Assembly (NCBI RefSeq): GCF_963966145.1
Contig: NC_091047.1
Coordinates: 29,574,001 to 29,638,000 of the forward strand
Direction of reading: 5' to 3'
DNA from: Tenebrio molitor
Lineage: Eukaryota > Arthropoda > Insecta > Coleoptera > Tenebrionidae
DNA length: 64,000 bases
In this document: piece after piece, positions 23,272 to 35,329 of the stretch
Layout: each line of letters starts with the position of its first letter
How positions within the stretch are numbered: position 1 is the stretch's first letter
The notes under the pieces: model-generated
The model's input: the letters and a program-made list of their open reading frames with translations, nothing else
Databases searched by the model: none
Told to the model about the DNA's origin: nothing
Translations under genes and position numbers: made by a program

Positions 23272-26200
23272 TATTGAAGTGTATCTGTACTGAAATATCT
23301 GTTTAATGAAAATACAAATAAACTCATGCGTAAGTCATAATAACCTGACCAATATGGATTATGCATAGCAACAAGACTATTTGTTCCATGATATTTGTAA
23401 ATATGTACAGTTATTGTCTACACAAACAATATCAGGTGTGTGTTTCAAAACAGTTAAATGTAGTCCCAATGAACAAAAGAAATTCTGTTGTTAGTTTTAG
23501 GTAGCCAATGAGCAGATATCTTTTTCCACAAACTTGTTGAAAACATTGTTTAATGATATGACTTAATCAATATTTCTCATGACACTAAATTCTAGTGAAA
23601 CACTCGTTTCAGTTATCCCTCAGATGTAAAGACGAATAGCAGACAGTGGTTTCACATGTTTAGGACGTGGTTTACTTTTTTTCCTAGTTTAATAATCTCT
23701 GGATATAAAAACCAAGACTGTTTAATCCCTCAACGAACTCAGTTGTCCCGTTCCATTAATGAAAAACTTGCCAAAATCACCATTGTCGAGCACGCTCCTG
23801 CCCGGAAGGGAGCTCAAATTTTGTTTTTTAAAGCTAGACACGGATTATTCAGGTACAGAAAAATTTGACGAGAGTATAAGATTAGATAATAAAATCGATC
23901 TCCAGTATAAAATATGTCGCTAAGAGGATTTTGTCATCCAACGAGTTTGAAAACGTAAGCTTTATGAGGCAAGGATAGCTTACGTTCTCGTGAACATTTT
24001 TTGTGTTTAATAAAAAGCGCTTCTTTCGTTTTATTATTACTATCCGCAATGAGACAACATTGCGGCCTTTTCACTCTTTCACACAGACATGTTCGGATTT
24101 GAGCATGGATTTGAATTTAAAAAAAAAACGATAAGCAAACGCGGAAATGATGTGTTTTATTTTCGTTTAAATAAAATTGGAAATTAAAAAGCGATTAGGT
24201 TATTGGAAAGATCATATCCTGCTTACCATTTTTATTAAAATTCGGCTCTGACTTCATAAAAATGTTAGAGTAATTTCGCCATTTAAATAACCTGACACGT
24301 TTCATCGATCCTGCCAGCTCAATATCGCTAAAATAATAAATTCAAAATTTTATGTACCTATCTGTCCTGGACCAACAGAAAAAAGGAGACAAAAAAGATT
24401 GTTTTTATTAACACATAAAAATAATTGAGAATTAAATACATGAGGCTCAAAAACGTATTCTTCAATAAAATCATTCAAACGTCAAAAAAGTGTGGTTAAA
24501 ATCCACAAGAACCAACTTTTGTATTTGCAGCGAAGATACTAAAATACTATTTTTCAAATTCACTTTAATTTTCATCGCTTCACTCTAATGCTGTCTCTTT
24601 GTGATAAGACTGATAAGTAACACTGACTAGTTTACTGTAAGCCTGGATAGTGGTTATATCGAGCTAACACTTAGTCCACGCTTAGTCCCCCAAGCAGTAA
24701 TGCATCAAAATTGACATAAATATTTAATAATGTTTTCGTAGCCCACTTTTTGTGGAAAACTCCACCGACAAGATAAAAAATAATTGTCTCCGCTCCCCTT
24801 TCGGATTTTAACACACCGTTTTCGGTGTAGTGTTCCCTTCCAGAGATTATTTTTTCGTCCCCCCTGCTCATGTGACATTCGCTTTTCGATCTAATAAATG
24901 CTCTTTGTCATGTAGAGAACAGAGGAGACATACGGCGGGTCGTTTTAATTTAGGCCGGCTCTTTGAGTGTTAACAAGAGGGCTATCGTTTACAGTGCGGA
25001 GGATTTTCATTATTTTCAATTAATTAATTATGCGTTGTCATAGGGAGTCCCATGTTTGGGGCTTATAAAGTTGATTCCCATGCGAGCTCGCCTTGGAAAT
25101 AAGCTGTCTGTGCAATGATACAATATTTAGACTTTCAGACTGAAAGCACTCACGAGCGGTACTCTACTGAACACTGTTAAGTGTGTTGTACAATTTTTAG
25201 CGCTCTTAAGTTTTTTCACTCTATGGGCTTCGAGATGCACAGCTAAGAGTATTACATTGCATGACTGGGTAATTAATACAACGAAAGGGAAAGAAAATTT
25301 TATGATTTTAAACACCATTAAAGTTTAATCAGATAATTTTTAGTGAAGGTTGTTATTAAGGAACCGACTTTTTTGCATATGCCGATTTGTCGTGAGTCCT
25401 AATGGACTTTCCATTTAATTTTCCTGATTTTCTGGTTAATTATTTAGCCTTCGTGTTTCGAATTATATGAATCAATTTAAACAGAATAGTGGTGGTTCTC
25501 GTGACGCTAAAAATGCAATCTAAGCATTATCGCTTTTATGAATTTTATCAAACATAATAAAGCACAGGTTGAACCGACATGCTACTTAATTAATTTGACG
25601 TTTGCGACTTGACTGCGTGTGACCGGTAGACCGGCAGAGGTCGCTTGTGACGGCGGAATCGCTGATCGCTCCAACTTAGGAGTTTCTGAGCATTTGATTT
25701 AAACAGGAAATAAACTAGAAGCATCTATAAAACAAGAATGGAGGAGCTGGAGCGGTGTACATTTAAATGTTTCAGTTCTGACGTTATTTCCGTATTGTGA
25801 GATGTATGTGGGACGAGATTTGGGAATTAACGTGAGGCGGCGGCGGCGGCGAGGAGGAGGAGGAGGATGCGTTTTGATGGAATGTTTTTCCATCTATGGT
25901 AAACGAACAGACTTATGTATTTAGGAGTGAGCATTACCATAAATTTGAATTTAATATCAGAGGTTAGATGGAGTGAAAGGTTATTTTGTGTTTCCTTTAT
26001 TTTCGTGGATATACGAGCGTCGAGTGGATTTTCACAAACGACTAGCCTTTTTGACCGGTCGGTGCCGTTAACCGTGTCGGTCTTATGAATTCAGATGTAT
26101 TCATCGTTTTCCATTGACCCATAAGCGAGTGGGTAACATTTCTCAATCGCCGGTTGCCGGTCTCCAGACGCCCGCCTCCATTATACCCGCTCCCAGACAA

Positions 26201-26754
26201 TATTTCCGATATCCCGGCATTTTTCATATATTTTCGTCCAATATTGCCGCTATCATAACTCCTCTCCCACCTCTAACACTAGCAAATTGCATTCATACCG
26301 ACACATATGGGTGACGACCGACCAGAATCGAATTTTCCCCAAGAACGGCTTTTCTTTCTGCAAGAAAAACTACGTGTCTCAAACCAAACGAAGCGGTAAA
26401 ACATAAGGCGAAAAGACGCGTTTTTACCGAGATCACTCATCGACTCGGCAAGACGACTCACTGCTGACGTAATCAGGTGTACATCTTCCGGGAAATCTGG
26501 AGCAGGGGTGCGTAATTAGGGGTGTCGCCGGGGACTGGAAATGATGGATCTTGAACGGGATAATTTGTGTTTTTCTCATGTCAACTCAAAATATTAGACG
26601 CGGGGATGAAAGTGCGACCTTGACATACCAAAACCGATCCGTAGATTAGCTCATACGAATATCGTAGAACGTTCTATCAACTATCAATTATAATAAGAAA
26701 TAATTAGGCCATAATTATAAAAAATGTATTACATAAAACAAAGCAGTAGACTGG
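23272..26754. other. gene-free sequence; GC-richer from about 25.6 to 26.6 kb
   Basis: No recognisable exons. A GGC/GGA microsatellite lies at 25836-25868. A small hairpin (AACGTAAGCT / AGCTTACGTT) is at about 23954-23980. The 25.6-26.6 kb part is CpG-containing and looks unique. Confidence 0.4.
25836..25868. repeat. compound (CGG)n-(AGG)n microsatellite
   Basis: About five CGG units run directly into about six GAG/AGG units. No coding frame of significance spans it. Confidence 0.9.
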
Positions 26755-26876
26755 AATAGTTATTTTCATATGAGTAGCGCTGTCAGATTACTTTTCAGGT
26801 ATGAGGCCGAAATTTGAAGCACGAGACGGTAGCCGAGTGTTGCAATACAGGCCGAATACCTAAAATGTGACAGCGC
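26755..26876. repeat. long imperfect palindrome (hairpin family), AATAGTTATTT end
   Basis: AATAGTTATTTTCATATGAG at 26755 leads into arms GCGCTGTCAGATTACTTTTC (left) and CTAAAATGTGACAGCGC (right). The tip is GAGACGGTAGCCGAG. The tip and the AATAGTTATTT flank match the hairpins at 11991 and 16137. The stem does not. Confidence 0.8.
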
Positions 26877-29300
26877 ACGTTTTTCGTATTCGTTTGGGCA
26901 AAGCCTCAAAAATAGTAGGTACTCCTATTTTATTTATCTCATGATTGTCTCTGAGAAAATTAATGTTTCAGACGGAAGCAACATTTTTCCTTCTATGTCG
27001 AAATTGCAGCAAATGTAGCTACTATAACTTTGATACCCGCGAAATTACAACAAAAAAACAAAAATGTTCTTGTAAGTTTACCTTGCACTTTACTTTACTT
27101 GTGCAGTATATTTGTCATTACCTGATTACGATATCCAAATGAATGTTATAAAAGTTTAGTATTATGTATTGATAATTAATAAAAATTGTTTAATAACAAA
27201 ACAGAACATTGTCATTTAGAAATGTAACAAATGATCATAAAATGTGTATGAAAAACGTAAACGTATTTTAATAAGTTTGAATTGATTTCTGTAAAATTTG
27301 TATCTATAAAGAGTTGACCTTAATTACAGTCTTGAAATATTTATGAAAGCTGTTCAAACATTATTTTCTAGATGTATTTAAATTGAATTTAATACTTATA
27401 AAATTACTAATTCCTCTTGATGATTTTCTGTATAAGTATCTCTTTCCTAATTGATCTTTCTGTAAGTCTCAACTTTCCGTCTTTGTATTTGTATAACGAT
27501 TTCTTATATAATATTCCAGTTTCGAGATTCGGTTTCCTTTTATACTTTTATTTAATATTTTTTAGTTTATTATTTTGACCATTCTTTGTTTTGCTTATAA
27601 TAATAACGAATGGGGAACATTTTTGAGGGAGTCGCAAGCGAGCGTCATCTCCACACGCCGAATCATAAAATATTTGATGTTATCGGCAACATTTTATATG
27701 GGGATTTTAAGTGAAAGACACGCATCAAACCCCTAACCGTAAACGTTGTCGTATACGCAATCATATACGTCATCATAACCTCCGCCACGACATACGCGCC
27801 ATAATGAAGCCGAGCTTTCGGCTCCGTTTCGGGCGAAATGAATCATGAAGTGTCTCTCGCTTTATCGATGAAATATTTCACGAAGGGCTCTTAAGTGGAA
27901 AATATGCACAAATGAGAGGCGAAAGTCTTCCGCCGCAATGCAGCGCCCCTAATTCGACCGGATTACATCTTCCGGGGCAAAAACTGAATTTCCCGATTGC
28001 GACAAACGTCTACTTCTCCCTTAATAGCGCCGATAACGTAAAATATTTAACGACACGAAGATAAATTTCTCACGAGCAGAGGGAAAACTCGGCGAATTTT
28101 TCATCTCTCGGTTATATACAAGACGACGGAGGCGGAATTCGAGCTATTGCCTCCATTACCTTAACCACTTTTCATTTACCCTTTACGTACGGAGAAACAA
28201 AAACACAGATAATTGTGTCTTTATGGAAGCGGGATATTGTTTTCGTATAGCGAGGGATTCCATTAATTTAATGGAACTGTAAAGACCGGAATCACCTATT
28301 CAGGGGAGCACAAAAAGTGCAGCACTGCGGCGAATGCCGAAGACGCCTTCCAAATTCTATATTGTTAATTACGGAATGCGATTCAAAGTTGAGATTTAAT
28401 CTTACGTTTAATTAACGGTACGTCAAAATAACAAAGCATATGCTAGTTTTACATATTTAAACTAATTATTATTCAGCACCGCCAGGGTAAGCCGTTCCGT
28501 AATATTATTCGATGCTGCAAACTGAAATCGAACGTTAAAACGAAACACCTCGTTAGAAATGTGAATTTAATTTAAATAAAAAAATCTACAAATGGCTTTT
28601 TAGCTATTAAGACAACAAGTGTTTTACAGAGCATTTAAAAAATTTTTAAACTGTAAAACACTAGTTGGCTTGAAGATTTTTTCTAACATTAACATCTTAT
28701 CAGAAATTTTAATAAATTGAAAAATTATTCGAGGCGCGTCGCAATACACAAAATGCGAAGGTTGCCGTGGGTACCATGGTAATAATATCAACAAATTTGG
28801 AAAAAAACAATTTTCATCGTTGAAATGTGCCAAAACGTTCCAGAAGAAATAAGAAAAAAAGGGGCAATTTGTTTCCAATGAAGACTAAAATTGCATACGA
28901 AAAGATGTATGTTCCGTTTCAAGGTCGGAACAATCACGGAGGTAACGGAAGATGTCAATATGGCTTTTCTTAATATGGGGTAAGTGTGTAGAACGTCACT
29001 AAAAGTTAATTCATATTACGGCAATAATCATTTGAAGAAAATGTAAAGATTGCCAGTTTTCGATGATGGGACACTTGCATTGGATTAAACAGCAGAAGTT
29101 AAAGAAGAAGATGTTAGGAACAAGAGCACGAAGCTAATGTGGTAGTTCCAATTCAATAATTGTACTTTTCACTTTTGAGATAATTACTGTAAAAATGATG
29201 AATAAAATGTTACTTGAATAATATGTGTCAGCGTATTTTATGACCTTATAAGATACGTTGCTATTGACGACGTGTCTTATAGAGAAAAGCGTATTTTATG
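26877..29300. other. gene-free sequence; GC-richer unique island about 27.6-28.5 kb
   Basis: The middle part has many CpG-bearing, low-repeat segments. The flanks are AT-rich. A minus-strand frame of 84 codons (28624-28878) has no domain I recognise. AGCGTATTTTATG occurs twice (about 29231 and 29288), just outside the MULE. Confidence 0.4.
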
Positions 29301-29339
29301 GGGCTCAGCCAAGAATTAGCGCCGCACAAAATGGCGCTA

Positions 29340-29430
29340 TCAAAAAAAGCGCTCCGAAACAGCGTTAGGACAAAATGGCGCTGTCAAAAAAAGCGCAATT
29401 CAAAATAGCACCGGACAAAATAACTCACAG
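29340..29430. repeat. subterminal GACAAAATGGCGCT repeat array, left side of MULE
   Basis: CAAAATGGCGCT, AGCGCTCCGAAACAGCG, GACAAAATGGCGCTGTC and AAAATAGCACCGGACAAAAT follow one another. They are complements of the array at 31035-31192. Such arrays are usual candidates for transposase binding. Confidence 0.65.
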
Positions 29431-29569
29431 ACTAAAGAGAGCTGGACGAAACGCCTTAAGAACTCAAGAGCGTCGGTCAAAATCAAGTCGAGACACAATA
29501 ACTTTATCGATATATTAAAAAAAGGAGTTAACATGATTTGAAAAAGAAATCATTAAATAACAGTCTTGT

Positions 29570-30954
29570 TTAAAGAGATAAATTGAACGCAATGGATTTT
29601 AAATATTGGTAAACTCTAGGAAACGAATACGTTGCCACAAGAGTCTTCAACCGCTTATTCTTTTGTACATATTTACTATTGGGTGTATCTTTTTTCCTGA
29701 AACCGGCACGATGTCTGCTTATGAAAATTTCGACAGAGTTTTGTTCCTTCTTCAGTTGGTTCAATAATTTATATATATATGTGGATGTTGACAGTTCAGA
29801 CTACGCTGTAATGAATGATGCCATGCTTCCAAAGAGTTATTCGTTTTTGGCAGATCACTGTTTACACGTTCAAATGCGTTCCACGTCGATATGTCAAACC
29901 TGGCTTTTATGTTGTTCATTCTTCTACCGACATAATTATCTTCCCAATATTGAAAAATCGGTTTCAGTTGAGCAGGAACTTCCTGGGAAATTATTTCCAT
30001 CGCAAACTGGACGTCCCTTTCCGGTACGTAACTTAACCCAAGTAACATTTTACACAGAAGTCGAATTTCTTCGTTATCTTTATACAACTGAGTTAAACCG
30101 TTTCGTTGAATTCTTCTCCACAAGTTCTGTGCGAGGTGGAAAGCACAGCCGACGATTCTAGAATTGGGAAAAACATGCATTATCGCGTTTATGGAAGCTT
30201 GCTCAAAATCAACGATTACGCTGACAGGTTCCAACGCTTGATCCAAAGTTTTTAGTGATTCGAACAGTTCAACGTAGGTATTTTGTAGCTTGTTTGGAAG
30301 CAACGCATACAACATCGGTAACGCCTTTGAATCGATTAAAGCATGTATCACAAATAATTGATAGAAAACCTCCGGACAAGCTTTAAATGTTCCATCTACG
30401 GACCAGTGTGTAAATTCTTTCAGCAAGTCTAGATTATTTCGCGTTCCAAAAATTAATACTCTGTTCTTATTATTGCTGCCGGAATCGTACAACAAAAAAT
30501 CTTCGTTTCTATCGGTTTTCGCATACTGTCCCTCTATTCTTACTTCAGCGATGCTGTTAAAGATAGAAGATTTTTTGAATTCCTTGTTTCTTATTCTTTG
30601 GATAGTTTTTCGCGACGCTTCATAACTGGGAAGATTTACAGCCGCCTCTTCAGAAGATATGCTATTACTACAAGCTTGCTGTACGATCGCACGAGGATTA
30701 GCGTCAGTGGTGCGAGCCAGCTCTCTTATATTTTCCTTCACTGAAGATATAACTTTGTCCACATGGTCAGGAGCGTGATTATGTCCGGTAGTTCTATTCG
30801 GAGTGTCCTTGCCTGTGATGACCATCAACCTCCCCTTACAAGTAGATCTGCTGCATCGCCAGGTTGTATAGCCTTCTCGTTTTTTATCTACCCGGTATTT
30901 GAAACCGTCGTAGAACAGAATATTTCCACCCTTTTGAGACTTCCCAAACTCCAT
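29570..30954 (-). pseudogene. FLYWCH-MULE transposase with one frameshift
   Basis: The Met at 30954 opens 397 residues. A FLYWCH zinc finger lies at about 14-63 (W32, C34, C39, H58, H60; FKYRVDKK...TWRCSRSTCKG). The MULE DDE domain follows at about 165-380, with D187 (WSVDGTF), D249 (VIVDFEQ), the C270/H273 pair (GCAFHLAQN) and E376 (NNSLEAWHHS). The frame ends at 29761 just after HIYINY, which is encoded by an AT dinucleotide run (about 29767-29780). The family's usual C-terminus continues at once in another frame (MNQLKKEQNSVEIFISRHRA to FNLSL, 29764-29570). One slippage event in the microsatellite therefore separates the two parts. Everything else looks intact, so the copy is young but probably inactive unless the slip is polymorphic. 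Confidence 0.88.
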
Positions 30955-31034
30955 TATCTTCTTCGTAATTTCAAGTGAAAGAAACGATTGATGGCACTTA
31001 AAATTATTACAGTTGAAGTCAGCAATTTTGATTT

Positions 31035-31192
31035 TTGTCCGACGCTATTTTGTCGCAATTTATTATTTTTCGGCGCTATTTTGTAAAAGAATTATTGTGA
31101 CCGACGCTATTTAGTCCGGCGCGTTTTCATATCAGCGTTATTTTGAATCAGTGCTATTATGTCGAGCGCTATATTGTCGCACTGTTTAATGA
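31035..31192. repeat. subterminal GGCGCTATTTTGTC repeat array, right side of MULE
   Basis: At least seven variants of (G/A)(C/G)GCTATTTTGTC follow one another: GACGCTATTTTGTCGC, GGCGCTATTTTGTAA, GACGCTATTTAGTCC, CAGCGTTATTTTGAA, CAGTGCTATTATGTC, GAGCGCTATATTGTC and the terminal one. Spacing is irregular, about 15-35 bp. Confidence 0.7.
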
Positions 31193-31231
31193 ATAGCGCC
31201 ATTTTGTGCGGCGCTAATTCTTGGCTGAGCC

Positions 31232-31539
31232 GTTTGGGAAACATAAGGTGTGAGCTCAAATGCACCATAGAAACAGTATAAGATATTAGCGTTAGAAAAA
31301 AAATATAAAACTATCTGGTGATATTATCAAGGTGAATCTATGATGTTTCTTAGTCCTTTGTTCTGGAATTTCTGGATAATTTGGATGTTACTTTTACTAG
31401 CACACCCTCAAAAAAGAAACAACCTTGTGTTGGTTGACCTGTAATTGGCATATCCTGATGGTCAACTTGTCGAGTGATGATAATATAATAAAACCTTTGC
31501 ACATTTAAACTTGGAGTGAGTAGCAAGAAGTCTGATGTC
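31232..31539. other. gene-free spacer
   Basis: Between the MULE and the interspersed repeat copy at 31540 I recognise nothing. Confidence 0.4.
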
Positions 31540-31925
31540 TACACCTGAGTCAGTGGATATGAAAACAGATCTTTCCGAGAAAGACTCGCAGTTGATTTTG
31601 TCATTGATAAAGCTGAATAAGAATTAAGTGGAAAGAAAATTTTGCCCCAGTTCAAGGCTAGTCGTGGAAAACCTTTCCAGCAGAGTTTCCTGCAAGAAAT
31701 TCTTTTCGGGGTACACAAATTCAATCTTGTATGACAACTACTGTATATGTATTTCAAAAATGTTTGGTCAAAACAGATTTGAAAACTTGTCGCTTAACTT
31801 GAATGATCCAACCGTGAATGTTATTATAGCTATAAGTATCATAAAGGATGATCAAAAATGGTTTGGTTTAAAAACGGTTCCTATATGAATAAGCCACCGT
31901 TAGGAACCATGCCGCCTTCTCGTGA
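31540..31925 (+). repeat. copy B of an unclassified coding-derived interspersed repeat
   Basis: Paralogue of 1232-1625. The 86-codon frame 31628-31888 ends KMFGQNRFENLSLNLNDPTV followed by NVIIAISIIKDDQKWFGLKT, which aligns with LNLNNPIVNVTVTI...INEDQK in the first copy. The nucleotide match is best from about 31750 to 31905, ending CCTATATGAATAAGCCACCG. The 5' part is aligned only loosely and in different frames. Confidence 0.4.
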
Positions 31926-32874
31926 GTAGAATGCAATAGCATTGTAATTGGCAAATCCGAAGTTATGTTATGTTTTCGAACTTTTTGTATTTTACAATCT
32001 CTCCTTAACAGACAGTTTTTGGATGGAACATTTTAAGAACATTCATTCACTGTCCTAACCGGTCCTAACTGGAAAAACGCCATCTATCAAATTCAAATTT
32101 AGCAGTAAACTGTTATTCCATCAATAGTTTAAACATAGGTTGTGAGACACAAAATTCTTAATCAATCCATTTTCGAACTGTAAAAAAATGAAACATTACT
32201 TATTCACCAGAGGAATGTTTAAATAATCAATCATTTTTTCTTTTAGATTTTCTTACAATTGTTTTTTTGTCTCTCAGATGTTATCTTTGTTCAGTTATTT
32301 GGTATTTTGAATTGTACTATCATTTGTGGTTTCTTGTCGTTTCGATATTTTTATCTTCTTCTGTTTTTTTATTTTTACAACACGAACGGCACCTATCTTT
32401 TTAGCATACTTGACTTGACGTTGCAACAACGGTTTGGGATAATTTTCGTTCTAAGACGTTCTCCACTGATAAAATTATATTTCTTCTTTTGAAAGTGATT
32501 ATTTTGAAAATTTCTTTCCACATTCGTTAGCAACAACTACGAATATTTTCTTGCAGATACAAATACTTGAAGTTACTTATTTTACAATTCCACTGAAAAC
32601 AAAGTGTACTTATTTAGACCATCAATACAACAAAGTACAAAACACGAAGTGGTCACCTCTGGTAGCCTTTTTCGTTGAATCTTTTCAACCCAGCTGATCA
32701 TACTAACAATATCTCTGTTAGTGTTACTGGAACAGGAATCTCGTTATTAGTAACATCATCATTTAAATGGTGATTTGATAACAACTATGTAGGTTTCTCA
32801 CGTGTTACGTGCTACTTGTAACAAGTGTTACAGGTGGTTGTCTTGTTTGGATCGGTAAAAAAGAACAAGCTTAA
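31926..32874. other. gene-free T-rich sequence
   Basis: No genes or repeats recognised. Frames here are hydrophobic because of T-rich composition. Confidence 0.4.
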
Positions 32875-33174
32875 CTAAAAGCTTCTGTCTTGAGTTCTTT
32901 CCAAAAGTTCTTGTAGTTTGCTAGACACGTGTATTGTATCAACCAAGATCACTTCAGAATCTGTATATAATTCTTTCGCAAATTCTCCATAAGAGGAGTA
33001 TCCGTCTGTAGTCACTCTATGGCTCATGTTTATAATCGGTGAAAGTGGATTCTTAGCTATAGCGTTTGACTCCACAAGATTCTGCAGTGCTGCTTCTTGT
33101 TTCACTTGAAACATCTTTTCGAAACAACAGTCTCGGTCATAGGCTACAATAATGGTACAATTCCAAAAATATTT
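32875..33174 (-). pseudogene. unrecognised coding fragment, possibly transposase-derived
   Basis: A minus-strand frame runs from about 33174 (KYFWNCTIIVAYDRDCCFEK) through the Met at 33114 to a stop at 32875, with no internal stop. It includes MSHRVTTDGYSSYGEFAKEL and VILVDTIHVSSKLQELLERT. The TTDGYSSY segment is like the second catalytic Asp region of some DDE transposases (IS1595/ISXO2-like), but I cannot place the family. Composition is less AT-biased than the neighbours, consistent with real coding origin. No terminal repeats were found around it. Confidence 0.35.
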
Positions 33175-33569
33175 TTTTTATATATGTACTCGTAAATGTA
33201 CTTTCCGTTAGCACGGGATGAAGCATGGCAATTCAACATTAAATTCACAAATATCCTAACCTTACTGCTGCAAAGACAGAACTAAGGGGGACTTGTAACA
33301 ATTTACAAATAGAATTTTTTCGCTGTGCCACTACTGTGGCCCACGAACTGTATATTTTGCAGTCAACAAGGATTCCAGCATTTGAGTACTTTTCCGGGTT
33401 TACCTTTCATGAAAACTTTGAAGGGATATCTACTCCAAAATAAACTTAGGGTTTTGATAACTCAGTAAAGGTGTTACGTCATCACTCCACCCGCAACCAC
33501 CTCCAGCGATTCCCACTATAAAATGTAATGTCATATGCTCATATGTTTTCAACAACAAGCTATTATCAG
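33175..33569. other. gene-free sequence
   Basis: Mixed-composition DNA with no recognised feature. Confidence 0.4.
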
Positions 33570-33750
33570 ATATAATTGCCCTAGTGATTGAGATATTCCT
33601 GATAATTTTGTGTTGGTGATCACGAGTGTCTGCTGTCGTAAAAATTCACGAGTGTCTGCGTAGCAGGAGGGAATTTAACAGCAGACACGAGTGGGTAAGT
33701 AACAAAATTATCTGGAATTTTTCAATCAGGAAGGCAATTTGATATGAGTA
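33570..33750. repeat. long palindrome with GATAATTTTGTG arms
   Basis: Arms of about 60-70 bp pair with moderate mismatch. CTGATAATTTTGTGTTGGTG and TCACGAGTGTCTGCTGT on the left match ACAGCAGACACGAGTG and GTAACAAAATTATCTGG on the right, and the pairing extends into GATTGAGATATTCC / GGAATTTTTCAATC. CACGAGTGTCTGC occurs twice in direct orientation (33621 and 33648) before the inverted copy. It lacks the CTCG...CTCG tip and the AAATAACTATT end, so I keep it apart from the hairpin family. Confidence 0.65.
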
Positions 33751-35329
33751 TTTACCGAATAAATAACTGCTATAAAATCTCTGATTTAACAGGGATGTAA
33801 AAATCGATATTTAATCGATACTTAACCTTTTTCAGTGAAAAAGTATCGTATAATTCTAATTTGATTGGTGCGATTTTCGATTTTAAATGATAGTGATAGA
33901 GCATTTTCATAGGCAAATTTTTTATAAGGTAAATACTTCAAATACATAATAAACGAAAACCTATTTGAACATGTAATACCATTAAAATTAGCATATTTTG
34001 CAATTGTTTTGAAATTGTATCTTCTTCGTTACTCGATGTACTGTTAAGAATTATTATTATTGCTTTTCCGGTCTTTAAAGTTATCATATTTTTAGAATTA
34101 CTCGAGAATGATAATATTGTGTTATGCTTTTGAGATAATTTCTATTTAGATATTATAAATGTAAGAATGAAAACTCGAAAGTGAGATGGTGTTGACAAAA
34201 AGTATCATGTAATCCTGCAGACGCTAACAAATTTATTAGTCACTCCATTAATAAATGCGTTATGTCTGACACAGTTTTAATTAAGTACATATAACGCTTC
34301 TAAACACTACTTAATTAAGATAATATCAACAGTAGAGAACATGAGTTACATTTAATATCTCATAAGATCAGCTAAGAAGGTAGACATTGTTGTTTTTGTA
34401 AACTAAAGAAGCAAAAAATGTAATAGCTTTAAATGCTTTAATACATTTTTAAAATCTAATTTTAGATGAAATAAATAAAAATAAATTACATCGGTTAGGA
34501 ATCTATTAATAAATTTCCAGCATTAGAATGCTGTTTTCTTTGAATGATTTTCTTAAACAGTCAATACATTTTTCCATGAGTAATTTTTTTAAAGATTTTT
34601 ACTAGAAAAATAAAAAAAGGTCCATTATGTTAACAACCATTTCTAGTTTAAACGTTCTAGCTTCTTGGCTGTCATATTATATTTCGAAAAATGTATTCAC
34701 TACCCTTTGTTACGTATTCTTTAAATAGTTTTCTAACTATTTCACACTTATATTATAAATTTTTAATAAATTCTTACCAAAAATTTCGTCAGCTATAATT
34801 CTGGTCGACTAAAACGATTTCTAAATTATTACAAAAAAAAATGAGAACAATTCTCATACTAGCTCCATTACATGTTACTAGTCATCCATTAAATGTGCAT
34901 TACAGATAATTACATTATATGAATAAATTAGCATAAAACGATATTCATTTAATAAATTTCCAGTTAACTGGAGCTTATTTTATCGAACAATAATAATAAT
35001 TTACAGGGCCACAAGTGATTTGCATTTATTTTAAAGAGGATTATCGAAGCACTGAAAAATTTAACAATTTATAATCACAAATTTATTATTTTCAATCTCC
35101 AACTGAAATTACTAAAGTGCATTTATGCATTAGTAAAATCTCCAATAAAATTTTTACTAACAGTAAACTCTTTTAACTTTATAAGCAGAAACACATTTTC
35201 ATCGTAATATGAAAATTTTGATTTCTTAAATTATCCCACTGCTATATTTGCACATAGCAATCTAAATAGTTTTGGCTACAATATTACATCTAAACTTATT
35301 TCCAAAACCAACATAAAGGAATATCTTAA
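33751..35329. other. gene-free, very AT-rich block
   Basis: Extremely AT-rich DNA with recurring AATAAATTTCCAG (about 34511 and 34957) and CCATTAATAAATG / CCATTAAATGTGCATTACA fragments. It may include a decayed 5' untranslated region of the adjoining retrotransposon or old satellite-like repeats. I see no protein. Confidence 0.4.

Larger units (their letters stand above)
29301..31231. mobile_element. Mutator-like element (FLYWCH-MULE) with 39-bp inverted ends
   Basis: 29301-29339 and 31193-31231 are perfect 39-bp inverted repeats beginning GGCTCAGCCAAGAATTAGCG. The 1931-bp unit encodes a FLYWCH/MULE transposase on the minus strand. Variants of GGCGCTATTTTGTC recur near both ends. No 8-10 bp target duplication is apparent in the immediate flanks, so they may have diverged or a junction may have been altered. 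Confidence 0.9.

Noticed and set aside
29679..30161. 160-codon plus-strand open frame
   Set aside because: It overlaps the MULE transposase in antisense and shows no independent motif.
29291..31241. Target-site duplication for the MULE
   Set aside because: TATTTTATGG before and GTTTGGGAAA after the element do not match well enough to be called a duplication.
33570..33750. Inclusion of this palindrome in the hairpin family
   Set aside because: It has long arms but neither the CTCG...CTCG tip nor the AAATAACTATT end.
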